Source of the DNA: Bacillota bacterium
GTDB lineage: Bacteria > Bacillota > UBA4882 > UBA10575
DNA: 54,034 nucleotides
Assembly: GCA_012839115.1 (NCBI GenBank)
Contig: DUNX01000096.1
Coordinates: 1 to 54,034 of the forward strand
Reading direction: 5' to 3'
Shown: piece after piece, positions 35,106 to 45,051 of the stretch
Position numbering within the stretch: position 1 is the first letter of the stretch
Layout of the letters: each line of letters starts with the position of its first letter
Made by a program: the position numbers and the translations under genes
Notes under the pieces: generated by a model
Seen by the model: only the letters and a program-made list of their open reading frames with translations
Told to the model about the DNA's origin: nothing
The model's database searches: none

Positions 35106-36104
35106 TTATCTCGTGATCCTGAAGAGGAATTGCAGGAGGCGGTAAAGGAAAAAAGCCAGACTGCCGGAGAAGAAGGGGGTCAGAATCCAAGTAAGAACGA
35201 TCTCCCAAAGCAAAAGGGAGTCCACCGCCTTTTTTCCCCTGCTGAAGCCGACGCCGCCAACCGCCCCCACTATTGCGTGGGTGGTGGAAACCGGCAGCCC
35301 GGCAAGGGTAAAGAAATGGACGACAACAGCGGCGACAAATTCTGCGGTCAAGGCGGTCACCGGGTTTAAACGGGTAATCTTTTTCCCTATGGTCATCATG
35401 ACCCTTTTCCCCCAGACCAGAACACCGCAACCCATGATGACCCCCCCGGCAAAAGCCAGGAGAAGAGGGGGTAATTCCAAGACACCGGAGAGCACACCGG
35501 TGGCGTTGGCCACATCATTTGCCCCCCAACTGAAGGCCATATAACACCCGGTGATAGTCACTAGTATTTTCACCGTTGTTTCCGGCAGGTGAGGGTTACC
35601 CGCCCGGAGCATAATTTTTCCCGCCTTAAAAACGCGGCCCAAGCGAAAAAGAGCCATCGCCAGCAGGAAGGTGGCAACAGGCGTAAAAACCCAAGCCAAA
35701 AAGATCCTTGTTGTTTCACCCCAGTTAATGAAGGAGCGCAGGCCTGCGGCTATTCCTCCGCCGACCAAGCCGCCGGTGACCGCATGGGAAGTGGAAACAG
35801 GCAGATGCAGACCGGTGCAGATCAAGACCGTCAGGCCGGCTGCAGCAAGAGAGGAAAAGGCTACCGCATGGGCGGAAGCCTCCGGAAGGGTCGGGAGGGG
35901 AAGGATCCCCTCGCCCAAAGTCCTGACAACCCGGCCGCCCATGACCACCGTCCCGGCCAGCCCAAAAAGGGCGGCCAGGATCGCACCCTGTCTGGGGGTA
36001 CGTACGCCTGATCCCACCGCTGTTCCCAGGGAGTTGGCCGCATCATTAGCCCCAATCACCCAGGCCAGCAACAGTCCGGGTAGAATCAGAAGAACACCCG
36101 GCAT
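35106..36104 (-). CDS. pit: Inorganic phosphate transporter, PiT family
   Basis: A low-affinity phosphate (metal-phosphate) symporter with inverted repeats. 332 residues. Both signature sequences are visible: GANDAANSLGTAVGSG near residue 18 and WGANDVANATGVLSG near residue 194, plus the paired PVSTSHAVTGG and PVSTTHAIVGA motifs. About ten membrane helices. No adjacent DUF47/PhoU-type partner; some PiT relatives carry sulfate instead. Confidence 0.92.
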   Translation of the reverse strand: MPGVLLILPGLLLAWVIGANDAANSLGTAVGSGVRTPRQGAILAALFGLAGTVVMGGRVVRTLGEGILPLPTLPEASAHAVAFSSLAAAGLTVLICTGLHLPVSTSHAVTGGLVGGGIAAGLRSFINWGETTRIFLAWVFTPVATFLLAMALFRLGRVFKAGKIMLRAGNPHLPETTVKILVTITGCYMAFSWGANDVANATGVLSGVLELPPLLLAFAGGVIMGCGVLVWGKRVMMTIGKKITRLNPVTALTAEFVAAVVVHFFTLAGLPVSTTHAIVGAVGGVGFSRGKKAVDSLLLWEIVLTWILTPFFSGSLAFFLYRLLQFLFRITR

Positions 36105-36201
36105 CGTATCCCTCCGGTTCTTAACCTTCTTACCGGTAAGAACCTTATTCCTCTCTGTTTCCTAATAGACTGGCCGTTCTGATAAAACCCGGGAAAAAGG
36201 G

Positions 36202-36207
36202 TATAAT
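36202..36207 (+). promoter_or_regulatory. Candidate -10 element of the ribbon-helix-helix gene
   Basis: A perfect TATAAT lies 40 bases before the ATG at 36248. The -35 is poor (TTCTGA about 19 bases upstream), so an extra activator or a weak promoter is likely. Confidence 0.4.
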
Positions 36208-36247
36208 AGAATACGCCAAAACTGCTTACAAGAGAGAGACTGTGGAG

Positions 36248-36855
<608 letters not shown>

Positions 36856-36884
36856 TTGACTTCCCACCCGGACCGGGTTAAAAT
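36856..36884 (+). promoter_or_regulatory. tRNA operon promoter
   Basis: TTGACT (36856-36861), 17 bases and TAAAAT (36879-36884) lie 25 bases before tRNA-Gly. Confidence 0.75.
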
Positions 36885-36908
36885 ATATATGGTGCTGAAA
36901 GTGCATAA

Positions 36909-36983
36909 GCGGGCGTGGCTCAGTGGTAGAGCATCGGCTTCCCAAGCCGAGGACCGCGGGTTCGAATCCCGTCGCCCGCTCCA
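36909..36983 (+). tRNA. tRNA-Gly (CCC)
   Basis: A complete cloverleaf: acceptor stem GCGGGCG/CGCCCGC, D-loop GTGGTAG, anticodon stem TCGGC/GCCGA with loop TTCCCAA (anticodon CCC), T-loop TTCGAAT, discriminator T and encoded CCA. Confidence 0.97.
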
Positions 36984-37032
36984 ATTTATTTCTTTATAAT
37001 GTAAAAGGTTAAGCCAATTAACAAAACCCCAC

Positions 37033-37108
37033 GCCGGCGTAGCTCAATTGGCAGAGCAGCGGTATCGTAAACCGCAGGTTGTCCGTTCGACTCGGATCGC
37101 CGGCTCCA
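37033..37108 (+). tRNA. tRNA-Thr (CGT)
   Basis: A complete cloverleaf: acceptor GCCGGCG/CGCCGGC, anticodon stem GCGGT/ACCGC with loop ATCGTAA (anticodon CGT), T-loop TTCGACT, discriminator T and encoded CCA. It is 49 bases after tRNA-Gly and shares its promoter. Confidence 0.97.
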
Positions 37109-37113
37109 GCAAA

Positions 37114-37146
37114 AAAAATCCCAGCCGTTAATACGCTGGGATTTTT
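37114..37146 (+). terminator. Terminator of the tRNA operon
   Basis: A 12-bp stem (37114-37125 and 37135-37146) ends in a T-run just after tRNA-Thr. The region after it, to about 37240, has imperfect repeats of TTATGCTTTA and TACTCCTC type with no gene. Confidence 0.88.
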
Positions 37147-37269
37147 CTTATACTCCTCTACCTTACACCTTATACCTTGCTTTGTACTTTTATGCTTTAC
37201 TTCATACTCTTATGCTTTATACTCCTCTGCCTCTCCCCAAACCGCCTCCCTACCGGTGAAACCCAGATC

Positions 37270-38643
37270 TCAGGCCAGCAAGGCCCGGACCTTCTCCATA
37301 ACGCTGTTGTGGATCTCATCCAGGTCCTCTTTGGTTTCAGCCTCAAACCTCAATACCAGTACCGGTTGGGTATTGGAGGCCCGGACCAGACCCCACCCGC
37401 GGGGGAATTTCACCCTCAGCCCGTCAATGGTAACCACCGGGTATTTACCTTCATACTCTTTGGCCAGTTCTTCCAGGACAAACGCTTTCTTCTCTTCCGG
37501 GCAGGCAATGCGGATCTCCGGTGTATTCACCGCCTGGGGAAGCTGGTCATAGATGACGGAAAGGCTTTCCGTCCCCCCGGCCAGAATCTCAAGAAGCCGG
37601 GCGCCGGCGTAAATCGCGTCATCATACCCGTAATACCGGTCGGCAAAAAAGAGGTGCCCGCTCATCTCCCCGGCCATTACCGCATCTTCCTCCTTAAGCT
37701 TGGCCTTGATCAAGGAATGCCCGACTTTCCACATGATCGCTTCCCCGCCGGCCTTCGTAATCTCATCAAAGAGATGCTGGGAGCATTTGACTTCACCGAT
37801 AAACTTGGCTTCCGGCCGGTCTTTAAGAATATCCCGGGCGAAGATGATCATCAATTGGTCGCCCCAAAGGATCCGTCCCCGGTCATCGATGACGCCCAAA
37901 CGGTCCCCGTCACCGTCAAAAGCCAACCCCATGTCCGCACCGGTCGCAAAGACCTTTTCCCGCAAGCTTTCAATGCACTCCGGGATGGTCGGGTCCGGAT
38001 GGTGATTGGGAAACCGGCCGTCCGGGCGGGAATATAACTCAATAACCTGGTGTCCCATTCCCCGGTATAACGGTACCGCCAGCAGATTGGCCACCCCGTT
38101 CCCGGCGTCCACCACCACCTTCAGCCGCCGTTCGGCCGGGAGTTTCAGGGTTTCCAAAACCGTCTGGATGTATTTATTCTTCAATGTTACCCGGCGTTTT
38201 TTCCCTTTCCCGGTTACATAGTCTTCTTTTTCAATGATCGCCCGGAGTTCCTGAATCTGCTCGCCATAGATGGTGCTTTGGCCCAAACAGATTTTAAAAC
38301 CATTCTCGTTCGGTGGGTTATGGCTGCCGGTGACCATCACGCCGCCTTGAACAGGCAGGTGAAAAAGGGAAAAATAAAGGAAAGGCGTGGGAAACATCCC
38401 CAAATCATAGGTGTCGATCCCCGATGACAACAGCCCTTTAGCGAGGATTCGCTGAAACGCCGGTGAACTAAGGCGCGCATCCCGGCAGAGGGAGACGCTT
38501 TTTACGTCGTGACGGTGGTAAAAACTCCCCAATGCTTTTCCCAAATGAAAGACAACCTGTTCATCAAGGGTCCCGCCTGCACCCGCACGGGCGACAACTC
38601 CTCTGATATCATACTGACGAAAAATCTCCTTGGCAACCTGCAT
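37270..38643 (-). CDS. Phosphomannomutase/phosphoglucomutase
   Basis: A phosphohexomutase that interconverts hexose 1- and 6-phosphates, feeding nucleotide-sugar and envelope polysaccharide synthesis. 457 residues. Domain 1 carries the phosphoserine loop TGSHNPP (Ser107), domain 2 the metal loop DGDGDR near residue 243, domain 3 the sugar loop GEMSGH, and domain 4 the phosphate loop RASNTQP. This set is typical of the PMM/PGM (AlgC) group with dual mannose/glucose specificity rather than of GlmM (GEQSGH). Confidence 0.93.
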   Translation of the reverse strand: MQVAKEIFRQYDIRGVVARAGAGGTLDEQVVFHLGKALGSFYHRHDVKSVSLCRDARLSSPAFQRILAKGLLSSGIDTYDLGMFPTPFLYFSLFHLPVQGGVMVTGSHNPPNENGFKICLGQSTIYGEQIQELRAIIEKEDYVTGKGKKRRVTLKNKYIQTVLETLKLPAERRLKVVVDAGNGVANLLAVPLYRGMGHQVIELYSRPDGRFPNHHPDPTIPECIESLREKVFATGADMGLAFDGDGDRLGVIDDRGRILWGDQLMIIFARDILKDRPEAKFIGEVKCSQHLFDEITKAGGEAIMWKVGHSLIKAKLKEEDAVMAGEMSGHLFFADRYYGYDDAIYAGARLLEILAGGTESLSVIYDQLPQAVNTPEIRIACPEEKKAFVLEELAKEYEGKYPVVTIDGLRVKFPRGWGLVRASNTQPVLVLRFEAETKEDLDEIHNSVMEKVRALLA

Positions 38644-38676
38644 CTCTCACCCTCCTGCATTTTTCCTGTTTTCTTA

Positions 38677-39357
38677 CTAGTTTTGATAAAAACGGCGGCT
38701 ACGCAAAAGAAACCGGCGCACCACAAACATACCGGTGACAAACCCTCCGACATGCGCCCACCAGGCGATCCCCCCGGCGGAGCTTACCCCGAGAAAAGCG
38801 GCGGTGCCTTGTATAAGTTGAAGCAGAAACCAACCGCCCAGATAGAAAAAGGCGGGGATACGGATGAAAAGAGGAAAGAAAAAGATTGGAACCAGGGTGA
38901 CTATTCTGGCGGTAGGATAAAGCAGGAAATAGGCGCCCATCACCCCGGCAACAGCCCCGGAAGCGCCTATGGCCGGCGCTGTTTCAAGGGGGTTGGTGAA
39001 AACATGGACCAACCCGGCGGCCGCCCCGCCGGCGAGATAAAAAAGGAGAAAACGGAAAGACCCCATCCGGTCTTCAATATTATCCCCAAAAAGCCAAAGC
39101 GCCCACATATTACTAAGTAAATGTCCCCAATTTCCGTGAAGAAACATACTGGAGAAAAAGGAAAGAAAACGCATTCCACCGGTAAAATCCATTGTCAACA
39201 CCCGGGCGGGGATCAGGCCATACGAGAGAAAAAGCCTATTTGCCGCAGCCGGCGGCAGGTTAACCGTATACAAAAACGCCACTGTACAGGCGGCAATCAT
39301 ACTGATGGTCATAAACGGCGGGTGCCGGCTGGGAATAGTATCTCTTAACGGGATCAT
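38677..39357 (-). CDS. Rhomboid-family intramembrane serine protease
   Basis: 226 residues, about six membrane segments. The catalytic dyad is visible as Ser133 in GASGAVAG and His202 in AHVGGF. The HGNWGHLLSNMWALWLFGD segment is the family's oxyanion/Asn region. It cleaves membrane-anchored substrates within the bilayer; the substrate is unknown. Confidence 0.93.
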   Translation of the reverse strand: MIPLRDTIPSRHPPFMTISMIAACTVAFLYTVNLPPAAANRLFLSYGLIPARVLTMDFTGGMRFLSFFSSMFLHGNWGHLLSNMWALWLFGDNIEDRMGSFRFLLFYLAGGAAAGLVHVFTNPLETAPAIGASGAVAGVMGAYFLLYPTARIVTLVPIFFFPLFIRIPAFFYLGGWFLLQLIQGTAAFLGVSSAGGIAWWAHVGGFVTGMFVVRRFLLRSRRFYQN

Positions 39358-39531
39358 TCAAAACCACCCCTTATTATCATCTCCGACAGTAGGGATTTTT
39401 CGCGTTTTCGCGGACGCACATGGGCATGGGCGCGGGCAAGAAGACCCCATTGCCAGTAATAAGTACGGGACCGCGCGCGCAGGTGTTTCGTGCACCCGCG
39501 GCCGTGCGGGGACATTACCGGCGGAGCTTCC

Positions 39532-41121
39532 TTACCGGATCCGCCAGGACGGGGGGTATTCGTTACGCAACAACCGGCCCAGGCGTTTAGCCCAGCCTAA
39601 AGGGAACCCACTGGTTTTAATAAGTACCCACCCGTTGCCGGGCACCCTGTCCCCATCCAAGAGCAAGGTTTCCCCCCGCAAGTAACGGGCCAATTCCGGG
39701 CTGCCGGGAGGAAAATCCAGTTCCCTAACGGCGGCCTGTCTTTCCAAAGCCAAGGCCAGCGCGGCGGCGGGTTTAAAATCCCCGCCCCGGTACTCGCCTA
39801 AAAAAAGCCCGTTGCGGATTACTTTCAAACCGCGCAAATCCGGGAGCCCGGAAGGCAGGAGGTATAGTTTCCCCTCTTCTTCCTTATAGCGCGCGTGCGC
39901 GCTAAACCGCCTCCCGGGCATCTCAGGCATCCGCTTGTTAGACCACCGTTTCCCGGGCGACTGTTCCCCGGGAAACCACCCTCCAGGCGGCTCAATACCC
40001 ACCTGAGTGCAGAAATTATGGAAAGCGGCAATGGCTTTAGTTGTGGGTTCATGTAGATTCCCACTACTGGCAGCGCGTCCGCCATGACTGGCGCGCGCAT
40101 CAGTAGCGGCGCGTGTATTATCACCGGTCTGTGCGCCGCGGTTCCGGTTCCGTATATTCTCCTGTAAGAACGGGGGTTCGCCATCACCGGCGTTTACGCC
40201 TTCTTTCTCCCCCTCCCTCCGCAATACCGTGGTAAAATGTCCTTCCCCCCGGGCCAAATGGGGCCAGATCCGCACAGTACCTGTGAGGTCCGGGTACCCG
40301 GCCCATTCACCCCGCCCGGGAGATACCCCTGACAACTCCGGCAAAACCGCTGGGTGGAAATCCGGGTGGGTCTCCAGGAACCACGCAACCTGCCTTTCGT
40401 CTTCTTCCGGGGAAAAGGTACAAGTAGAATAGACCAGCATCCCGCCGGGAGCCACCATTTTGGCGGCTTCTTTTAAAAGATCCCGTTGAAGGGGAACGCA
40501 ATATTTTGGGTGGTAATTTCGCCTCCAGGCTGTGGTCAGCCTGGGTTCCCGGCGGAACATCCCTTCCCCGGAACACGGCGCATCCACCAGTACCCGGTCA
40601 AAATACCGGGGAAACCGGGCCGCCAGGGCCTCCGGTTTTTCATTTAAAATTATGATGTTATGGATCCCAAAATTCTCAACATTCTTAAGCAAGGCCTGCA
40701 GGCGCCGGGGGTTGACGTCATTGGCAAACAGCAACCCCCGGTTCTTCATGGCCGCCCCAATCTGGGTGGTTTTCCCTCCCGGCGCGGCACAAAGGTCCAA
40801 AACCTTCTCTCCGGGCTGCGGGTCAAGCAGCACCCCCGGCAAGACGGCGCTGGGTTCTTGGAGATAATAGAGACCGGCATGGTAGTAAGGGTGTTTAGAA
40901 GCCTTAAACCCTTTTGGCAGGTAAAATGCCTGCCGGCACCAGGGTACCTCCTTCAACGGATACGGAAAAATCCGCAGGAACTCTTCGACCGTTATTTTGG
41001 CGGTGTTGATCCGTAGGCAATGGGTGATGACCTTTTCCCGTAAGGCGCGGTAAAAAGCCTGGTATTCGTCATCCCCCAGCAGGTCCCGCATCTTTTCCGT
41101 AAACTCCGCCGGTAATTTCAT
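39532..41121 (-). CDS. rsmF: RsmF-like rRNA 5-methylcytosine methyltransferase
   Basis: A NOL1/NOP2/Sun family enzyme, 529 residues. The SAM site (VLDLCAAPGGKTTQIGAAM), the DAPCSGEGMFRR motif with its Cys and the YSTCTFSPEEDE motif with the catalytic Cys are intact. The C-terminal PUA-like region (LRGLKVIRNGLFLGEY) is that of RsmF. Between the two is an unusual insert (residues about 327-360) rich in Arg, Ala and Gly, encoded by GCGCGC-rich DNA. It lies 20 bases after the asparagine synthetase-like gene. Confidence 0.9.
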   Translation of the reverse strand: MKLPAEFTEKMRDLLGDDEYQAFYRALREKVITHCLRINTAKITVEEFLRIFPYPLKEVPWCRQAFYLPKGFKASKHPYYHAGLYYLQEPSAVLPGVLLDPQPGEKVLDLCAAPGGKTTQIGAAMKNRGLLFANDVNPRRLQALLKNVENFGIHNIIILNEKPEALAARFPRYFDRVLVDAPCSGEGMFRREPRLTTAWRRNYHPKYCVPLQRDLLKEAAKMVAPGGMLVYSTCTFSPEEDERQVAWFLETHPDFHPAVLPELSGVSPGRGEWAGYPDLTGTVRIWPHLARGEGHFTTVLRREGEKEGVNAGDGEPPFLQENIRNRNRGAQTGDNTRAATDARASHGGRAASSGNLHEPTTKAIAAFHNFCTQVGIEPPGGWFPGEQSPGKRWSNKRMPEMPGRRFSAHARYKEEEGKLYLLPSGLPDLRGLKVIRNGLFLGEYRGGDFKPAAALALALERQAAVRELDFPPGSPELARYLRGETLLLDGDRVPGNGWVLIKTSGFPLGWAKRLGRLLRNEYPPSWRIR

Positions 41122-41141
41122 AGCTCTTCTCCCATATAACT

Positions 41142-42527
41142 TTATGCGGTTTGCAGCGGTGTCTTTGTCCGGCCTACAAACGACAAGTCCGACAGTTCCC
41201 CAAAATGCTCGCAGAATATCCGGTAGTATAACAACTCTTCCTTGGTCCTTAACCTGGAACCATCCGGGAGCGTTCTTTCCTGCCGGAACTCAGTGTCACT
41301 GATCTTTTCCTCTGCATAACGGGCGAGTTTGTCAGCAACCCCCGCCCCTTCCCAAAACTTCACTTTTGGCCGGTAAAGCACTTCCTCGGGGAGGATCCCC
41401 TCCATGGCTTTACGGAGGATCCATTTTTCCACCGGTTGACCGTCACCACGGTAGAGTTTATATTCCGGAGGAATCCGCAAAGCCAAAGCGACCACTTCCG
41501 GGTCTAAAAAGTTTATATATGCGACAAGCCCGTTGGCAGCCGCCATACCGTCCACCCTCTGCAGGGCGGTGTTATGCAAGCGTCTGGTAATATCAACGAG
41601 TTCCTCCGGCAGCTTCTCGGGGGGTAAATCCTTTATATATGAATAACCGGCAAAAAGTTCGTCACTGCCTTCCCCGGAAAAAACCGCCGGCACATATTCA
41701 GCAGCCACCTTTGCCACCAGGTAATTGGTGAGGGATGACCGGATTAAAAGGGCATCGAAAGATTCCAGGTGGTAAATGACTTCCGGCAAGAGCTCCAACA
41801 ACTTGTTAAAACAGACTGTTACTTCATGATGATCGCTTTGGATATAATCTGCTATCTGCCGGGCATAGTAAAGATCCGGCGCACCCTTCAAGCCTGCGGC
41901 AAAGGTGTGTAATTTTTGAAGGTACGGCCGGGCCAGCGCTGCCATGGTACTGGAATCAAGCCCTCCGGAAAGCAAGGTCCCGACTTCCCCCGTTTCCGCA
42001 TCCTCCTTGATACTTTTTTTCAGACACGCCCGCAAACGCGCTGCCGCTTCCTCCGCCTCTATTGCCAAAGGTGGTACCGGCCGCAGGTCAAAAAATTTCA
42101 TCAATCCTTTTTTCGGGTGGTACCAGTGTCCCGGTGGAAATTCTTCGATCTTCTCCGCCAGGCCGACCAAGGCCTTGATCTCGGAAGCAAAGGCCAAAAC
42201 CCCGTCGATCTCGCCAAAGTATAAGGGGGCGATACCCAGCCCGTCCCGGAGCAGATGCAATCCCCGCCGGTCCACATAGGCTAAGGCCAAAGGGCTGTCC
42301 TTTTCCGCGCCGGCCAGATTACCGGAAAAACGTCCATCCCAAATCACAAACCGTTTCCGCATCCGGGAATAATCTTCGTCTTGCGCTTCCGGCCATACTA
42401 CTCCCAGAGTGGCGGCTTTTGTCCGCAGGACTTTTCGCCCGGCCGGGCCCCGGTGGGCAATGGCATCCAACATTTCTTCAACCAGTTCTGTCCTTCCACT
42501 TTGCGCAATACCTACTATTCCCGCCAT
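41142..42527 (-). CDS. Asparagine synthetase-like protein lacking the Cys nucleophile
   Basis: 461 residues, shorter than AsnB. The N-terminal glutaminase domain is recognisable (AHRGPAG, FASEIKAL), but it starts MAGIVG, so the essential Cys2 of class-II amidotransferases is Ala. The C-terminal synthetase domain has the ATP pyrophosphatase loop LLSGGLDSS (about residue 190) and SGEGSDELFAGY. It therefore probably uses free ammonia or another amine, or acts on another substrate. The ATG has AAGGAGG upstream. The next gene is rsmF. Confidence 0.88.
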   Translation of the reverse strand: MAGIVGIAQSGRTELVEEMLDAIAHRGPAGRKVLRTKAATLGVVWPEAQDEDYSRMRKRFVIWDGRFSGNLAGAEKDSPLALAYVDRRGLHLLRDGLGIAPLYFGEIDGVLAFASEIKALVGLAEKIEEFPPGHWYHPKKGLMKFFDLRPVPPLAIEAEEAAARLRACLKKSIKEDAETGEVGTLLSGGLDSSTMAALARPYLQKLHTFAAGLKGAPDLYYARQIADYIQSDHHEVTVCFNKLLELLPEVIYHLESFDALLIRSSLTNYLVAKVAAEYVPAVFSGEGSDELFAGYSYIKDLPPEKLPEELVDITRRLHNTALQRVDGMAAANGLVAYINFLDPEVVALALRIPPEYKLYRGDGQPVEKWILRKAMEGILPEEVLYRPKVKFWEGAGVADKLARYAEEKISDTEFRQERTLPDGSRLRTKEELLYYRIFCEHFGELSDLSFVGRTKTPLQTA

Positions 42528-42661
42528 ACGAATAAATCCTCCTTAACCGTTTACGCCTTTACTTTTCTATTTTAACATAAAGCCCCTTCGGTTTTGTTGC
42601 AGAAAAGTAAACGGCGCGCTTCCCCCTGGTAAATGCAGGGAAAATCTTTATCTTTTCGCTT

Positions 42662-42686
42662 GTGCAGTATCTAGTATTTTCTGCAC
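42662..42686. promoter_or_regulatory. Inverted repeat upstream of the hemerythrin gene
   Basis: GTGCAG (42662-42667) and CTGCAC (42681-42686) form a 6-bp inverted repeat about 85 bases before the ATG. A regulator site is possible; no strong promoter pair was found nearby. Confidence 0.3.
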
Positions 42687-42771
42687 CTGCCGATTATTAT
42701 TTATATATTTATATATGTATTATGATAAAATATATCTTACCTAAAACATGATAAAATCAGGAGGTGCTCGC

Positions 42772-43179
42772 ATGGGTATAAAATGGTCGCCAGAGTATGC
42801 AATTGATGTTGAAATCATCGATAATCAGCACAAGGAATTGTTTAGCGCAATAAACAATCTGCTTGAAGCCTGTAACCAGGGGAAAGGGAAGGAAGAGGCC
42901 GGTGAAATCCTGAAATTTCTCGAAAATTATGTGGTTGAGCACTTTAAAACAGAAGAAGAGATTCAAAAAGAAAGCGGCTTCCCCGAATACGAGGCGCACA
43001 AAAAAGCCCATGACGGTTTCATTCAATCTTTTACTGAACTAAAAAAAGCCTTTGCCGAAGAGGGCGCCACCTTGAGTTTTGTGGTGAAAATAAACAAAAT
43101 AGTGGTGGACTGGTTAATTCAACATGTGACCCAGGCCGATAAAAGACTGGGTGTCTTCTTAAAAAGAGGAACGCTCTAA
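42772..43179 (+). CDS. Bacteriohemerythrin
   Basis: An oxygen-binding four-helix di-iron protein, 135 residues. All seven iron ligands are present: His20, His57, Glu61, His76, His80, His118 and Asp123. It opens with the family's MGIKWSPEYAIDVEIID, after GGAGG 7 bases upstream. In anaerobes it stores or scavenges oxygen or delivers it to detoxifying enzymes. It stands alone with its own terminator. Confidence 0.96.
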   Translation: MGIKWSPEYAIDVEIIDNQHKELFSAINNLLEACNQGKGKEEAGEILKFLENYVVEHFKTEEEIQKESGFPEYEAHKKAHDGFIQSFTELKKAFAEEGATLSFVVKINKIVVDWLIQHVTQADKRLGVFLKRGTL

Positions 43180-43219
43180 AACCACTATAACTATGTTTTA
43201 CTCCAGTTAAGCTTTTTTT

Positions 43220-43263
43220 AAAATAAAAACCCTTCGTGCGTGCAAACGAAGGGTTTTTATTTT
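43220..43263. terminator. Terminator after the hemerythrin gene
   Basis: A 17-bp A/T-flanked stem (43220-43236 and 43247-43263) works in both directions, serving hemerythrin (plus) and possibly the Na/Pi gene (minus). Confidence 0.85.
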
Positions 43264-43374
43264 CGTACGCATGTAACGTCGCGCTCACGGCACTATGTAA
43301 TAGGCGTAACAGGCACAACAGGCGCAAAATACAACGGGCGTATGCGCTACAACACGCGCCCGCGTCACATACCA

Positions 43375-45051
43375 CTAGTGTCTACTGCTCAGTACTGCTT
43401 CAGCAATATTATTACAGTGGTCGGCGATGCGCTCCAGGTTTTTCATCAATTCCGTGAAGCAAACCGCGGATTTTGGATTGCAGACACCATCATTCAACCT
43501 ATCCATATGACTCTTCCGGCATCGCTCCTCTAATTTGTCCATGTCTGCTTCCAACTCTAAAACTTCATTGGCGGCTTTATAATCTCTCTTTAACAAGGCC
43601 TGAAGACTGTTGAACATCATTTTGCCGGTATGGCGGAAGACATTACCCAATTCTTCCTTGGCCTGGGGAGAAAAGTCGAACCCTTCCTCCTTAAGGTATA
43701 ATGCCTCTTCCGCTATGTTTGTACAGTGATCACCGATACGCTCGATATCGCTGGTGACATGGAGCAAATTGGTTAAAAGGTCGGATTGCCGATCGGTCAG
43801 GGAGTTCCGGGAGACAATCATCGAAAGGTAATGGATAATTGCGTCCTGCAGTTCATCAAGGATCTCCTCGCCCTCTTGCACTGCTCCCATTTTTGCCTGG
43901 AGTTGATTGTGCCCGTTAAACATCTTCTCCGCCTCTTGGAAGTTCCCCCAGGCGATCTCTCCCATCCTGGAAATTTCTTTACCGGCGAGTTCCAAAGCCA
44001 TCTCGGCATTGCCCAAAACGTGTTCATCAAGGTACTTGACGCCTTTTTCCAAATATTTATCTTCTCCCGGGATCAATTTTGTGGCGATCTTGGCCAACAC
44101 CTGGGTGAATGGCAACCAGAAAAGGGCGTTAAGAACATTAAAAAAAGTATGGGCGTTGGCGATCTGGCGCTTGATCACACTGACCTCAGTAATCCCCAAA
44201 GCCGGTTGCGGGCGAGGGGAGATCTGATAAACAAAAGCGACAAAGAGGGGGAATACGAAAAGGCAGACAACAGTTCCGAGGATATTAAAGAGGCTATGGG
44301 AGAGTGCCGCGCGTTTGGCAGTCCGGTTGGAACCGATGCTGGCGAGGATCCCGGTAATAGTAGTGCCGATATTATCGCCTAAAAGGACCGGCACGGCAGC
44401 GGTTAGAGGAATCAAAGCCTGGATTGTCTCACCGTCTACCACCGCCTGCGAGGCCAGGCTCTGCAAAACGCCAATGGTGGCGCTGCTGCTTTGGACCACC
44501 ATGGTCATGACCATCCCGATGAGCACCCCCAAGAAACGGTTCTTCCCCAGTTGGGTCATCCAGCGGATGAAGAGGGGGTTTTTCGCCAACGGCTCCAATA
44601 CCTGCGACATGGTATTCAACCCGATGAAGAGAATGCCAAAGCCAAAAACCACCTGTCCCAAATATTTAAGTTGTTTTCGCCGTCCGAAAAAAAAGAGGAT
44701 AAAGCCTACTGCCGCGATAGGGTAAGCGAAATCCCCAATTTTAAAGGCGATCAACTGTGCGGTTATGGTGGTGCCAATGTTGGCGCCGATAATGATCCCG
44801 ATGGCCTGGGTCAATGTTATCAACCGGGCATTGACAAAGCCAATGGTCATGACCATGGTGGCGCTGCTGCTCTGAAGGATGGCGGTAACGAGGGCGCCGA
44901 CCCCTATCCCCATTAGAGGGTTTCTGGTGACAGACGCCAATATGCTTCGCATGCGGTCGCCGGCGGCTTTTTTCAGCCCTTCACCCATCAGGCTCATCCC
45001 GTAGATAAACAGGGCCAGCCCGCCGGCAACACCAAATACTATCTCGCTCAT
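43375..45051 (-). CDS. Na/Pi cotransporter family protein with PhoU domain
   Basis: 558 residues. The N-terminal half (about 1-320) has two NptA repeats with the QSSSATMVM and QSSSATIGV motifs, which bind sodium and phosphate. The C-terminal half is a PhoU-like helical domain (DIERIGDHCTNIAEEA and NLERIADHCNNIAEAV). It mediates sodium-linked phosphate movement; the direction is not certain for bacterial members. It stands alone. Confidence 0.94.
   Translation of the reverse strand: MSEIVFGVAGGLALFIYGMSLMGEGLKKAAGDRMRSILASVTRNPLMGIGVGALVTAILQSSSATMVMTIGFVNARLITLTQAIGIIIGANIGTTITAQLIAFKIGDFAYPIAAVGFILFFFGRRKQLKYLGQVVFGFGILFIGLNTMSQVLEPLAKNPLFIRWMTQLGKNRFLGVLIGMVMTMVVQSSSATIGVLQSLASQAVVDGETIQALIPLTAAVPVLLGDNIGTTITGILASIGSNRTAKRAALSHSLFNILGTVVCLFVFPLFVAFVYQISPRPQPALGITEVSVIKRQIANAHTFFNVLNALFWLPFTQVLAKIATKLIPGEDKYLEKGVKYLDEHVLGNAEMALELAGKEISRMGEIAWGNFQEAEKMFNGHNQLQAKMGAVQEGEEILDELQDAIIHYLSMIVSRNSLTDRQSDLLTNLLHVTSDIERIGDHCTNIAEEALYLKEEGFDFSPQAKEELGNVFRHTGKMMFNSLQALLKRDYKAANEVLELEADMDKLEERCRKSHMDRLNDGVCNPKSAVCFTELMKNLERIADHCNNIAEAVLSSRH

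Noticed and set aside
37177-38037. 286-codon open frame on the plus strand
   Set aside because: Antisense to the phosphohexomutase, which has all four family motifs.
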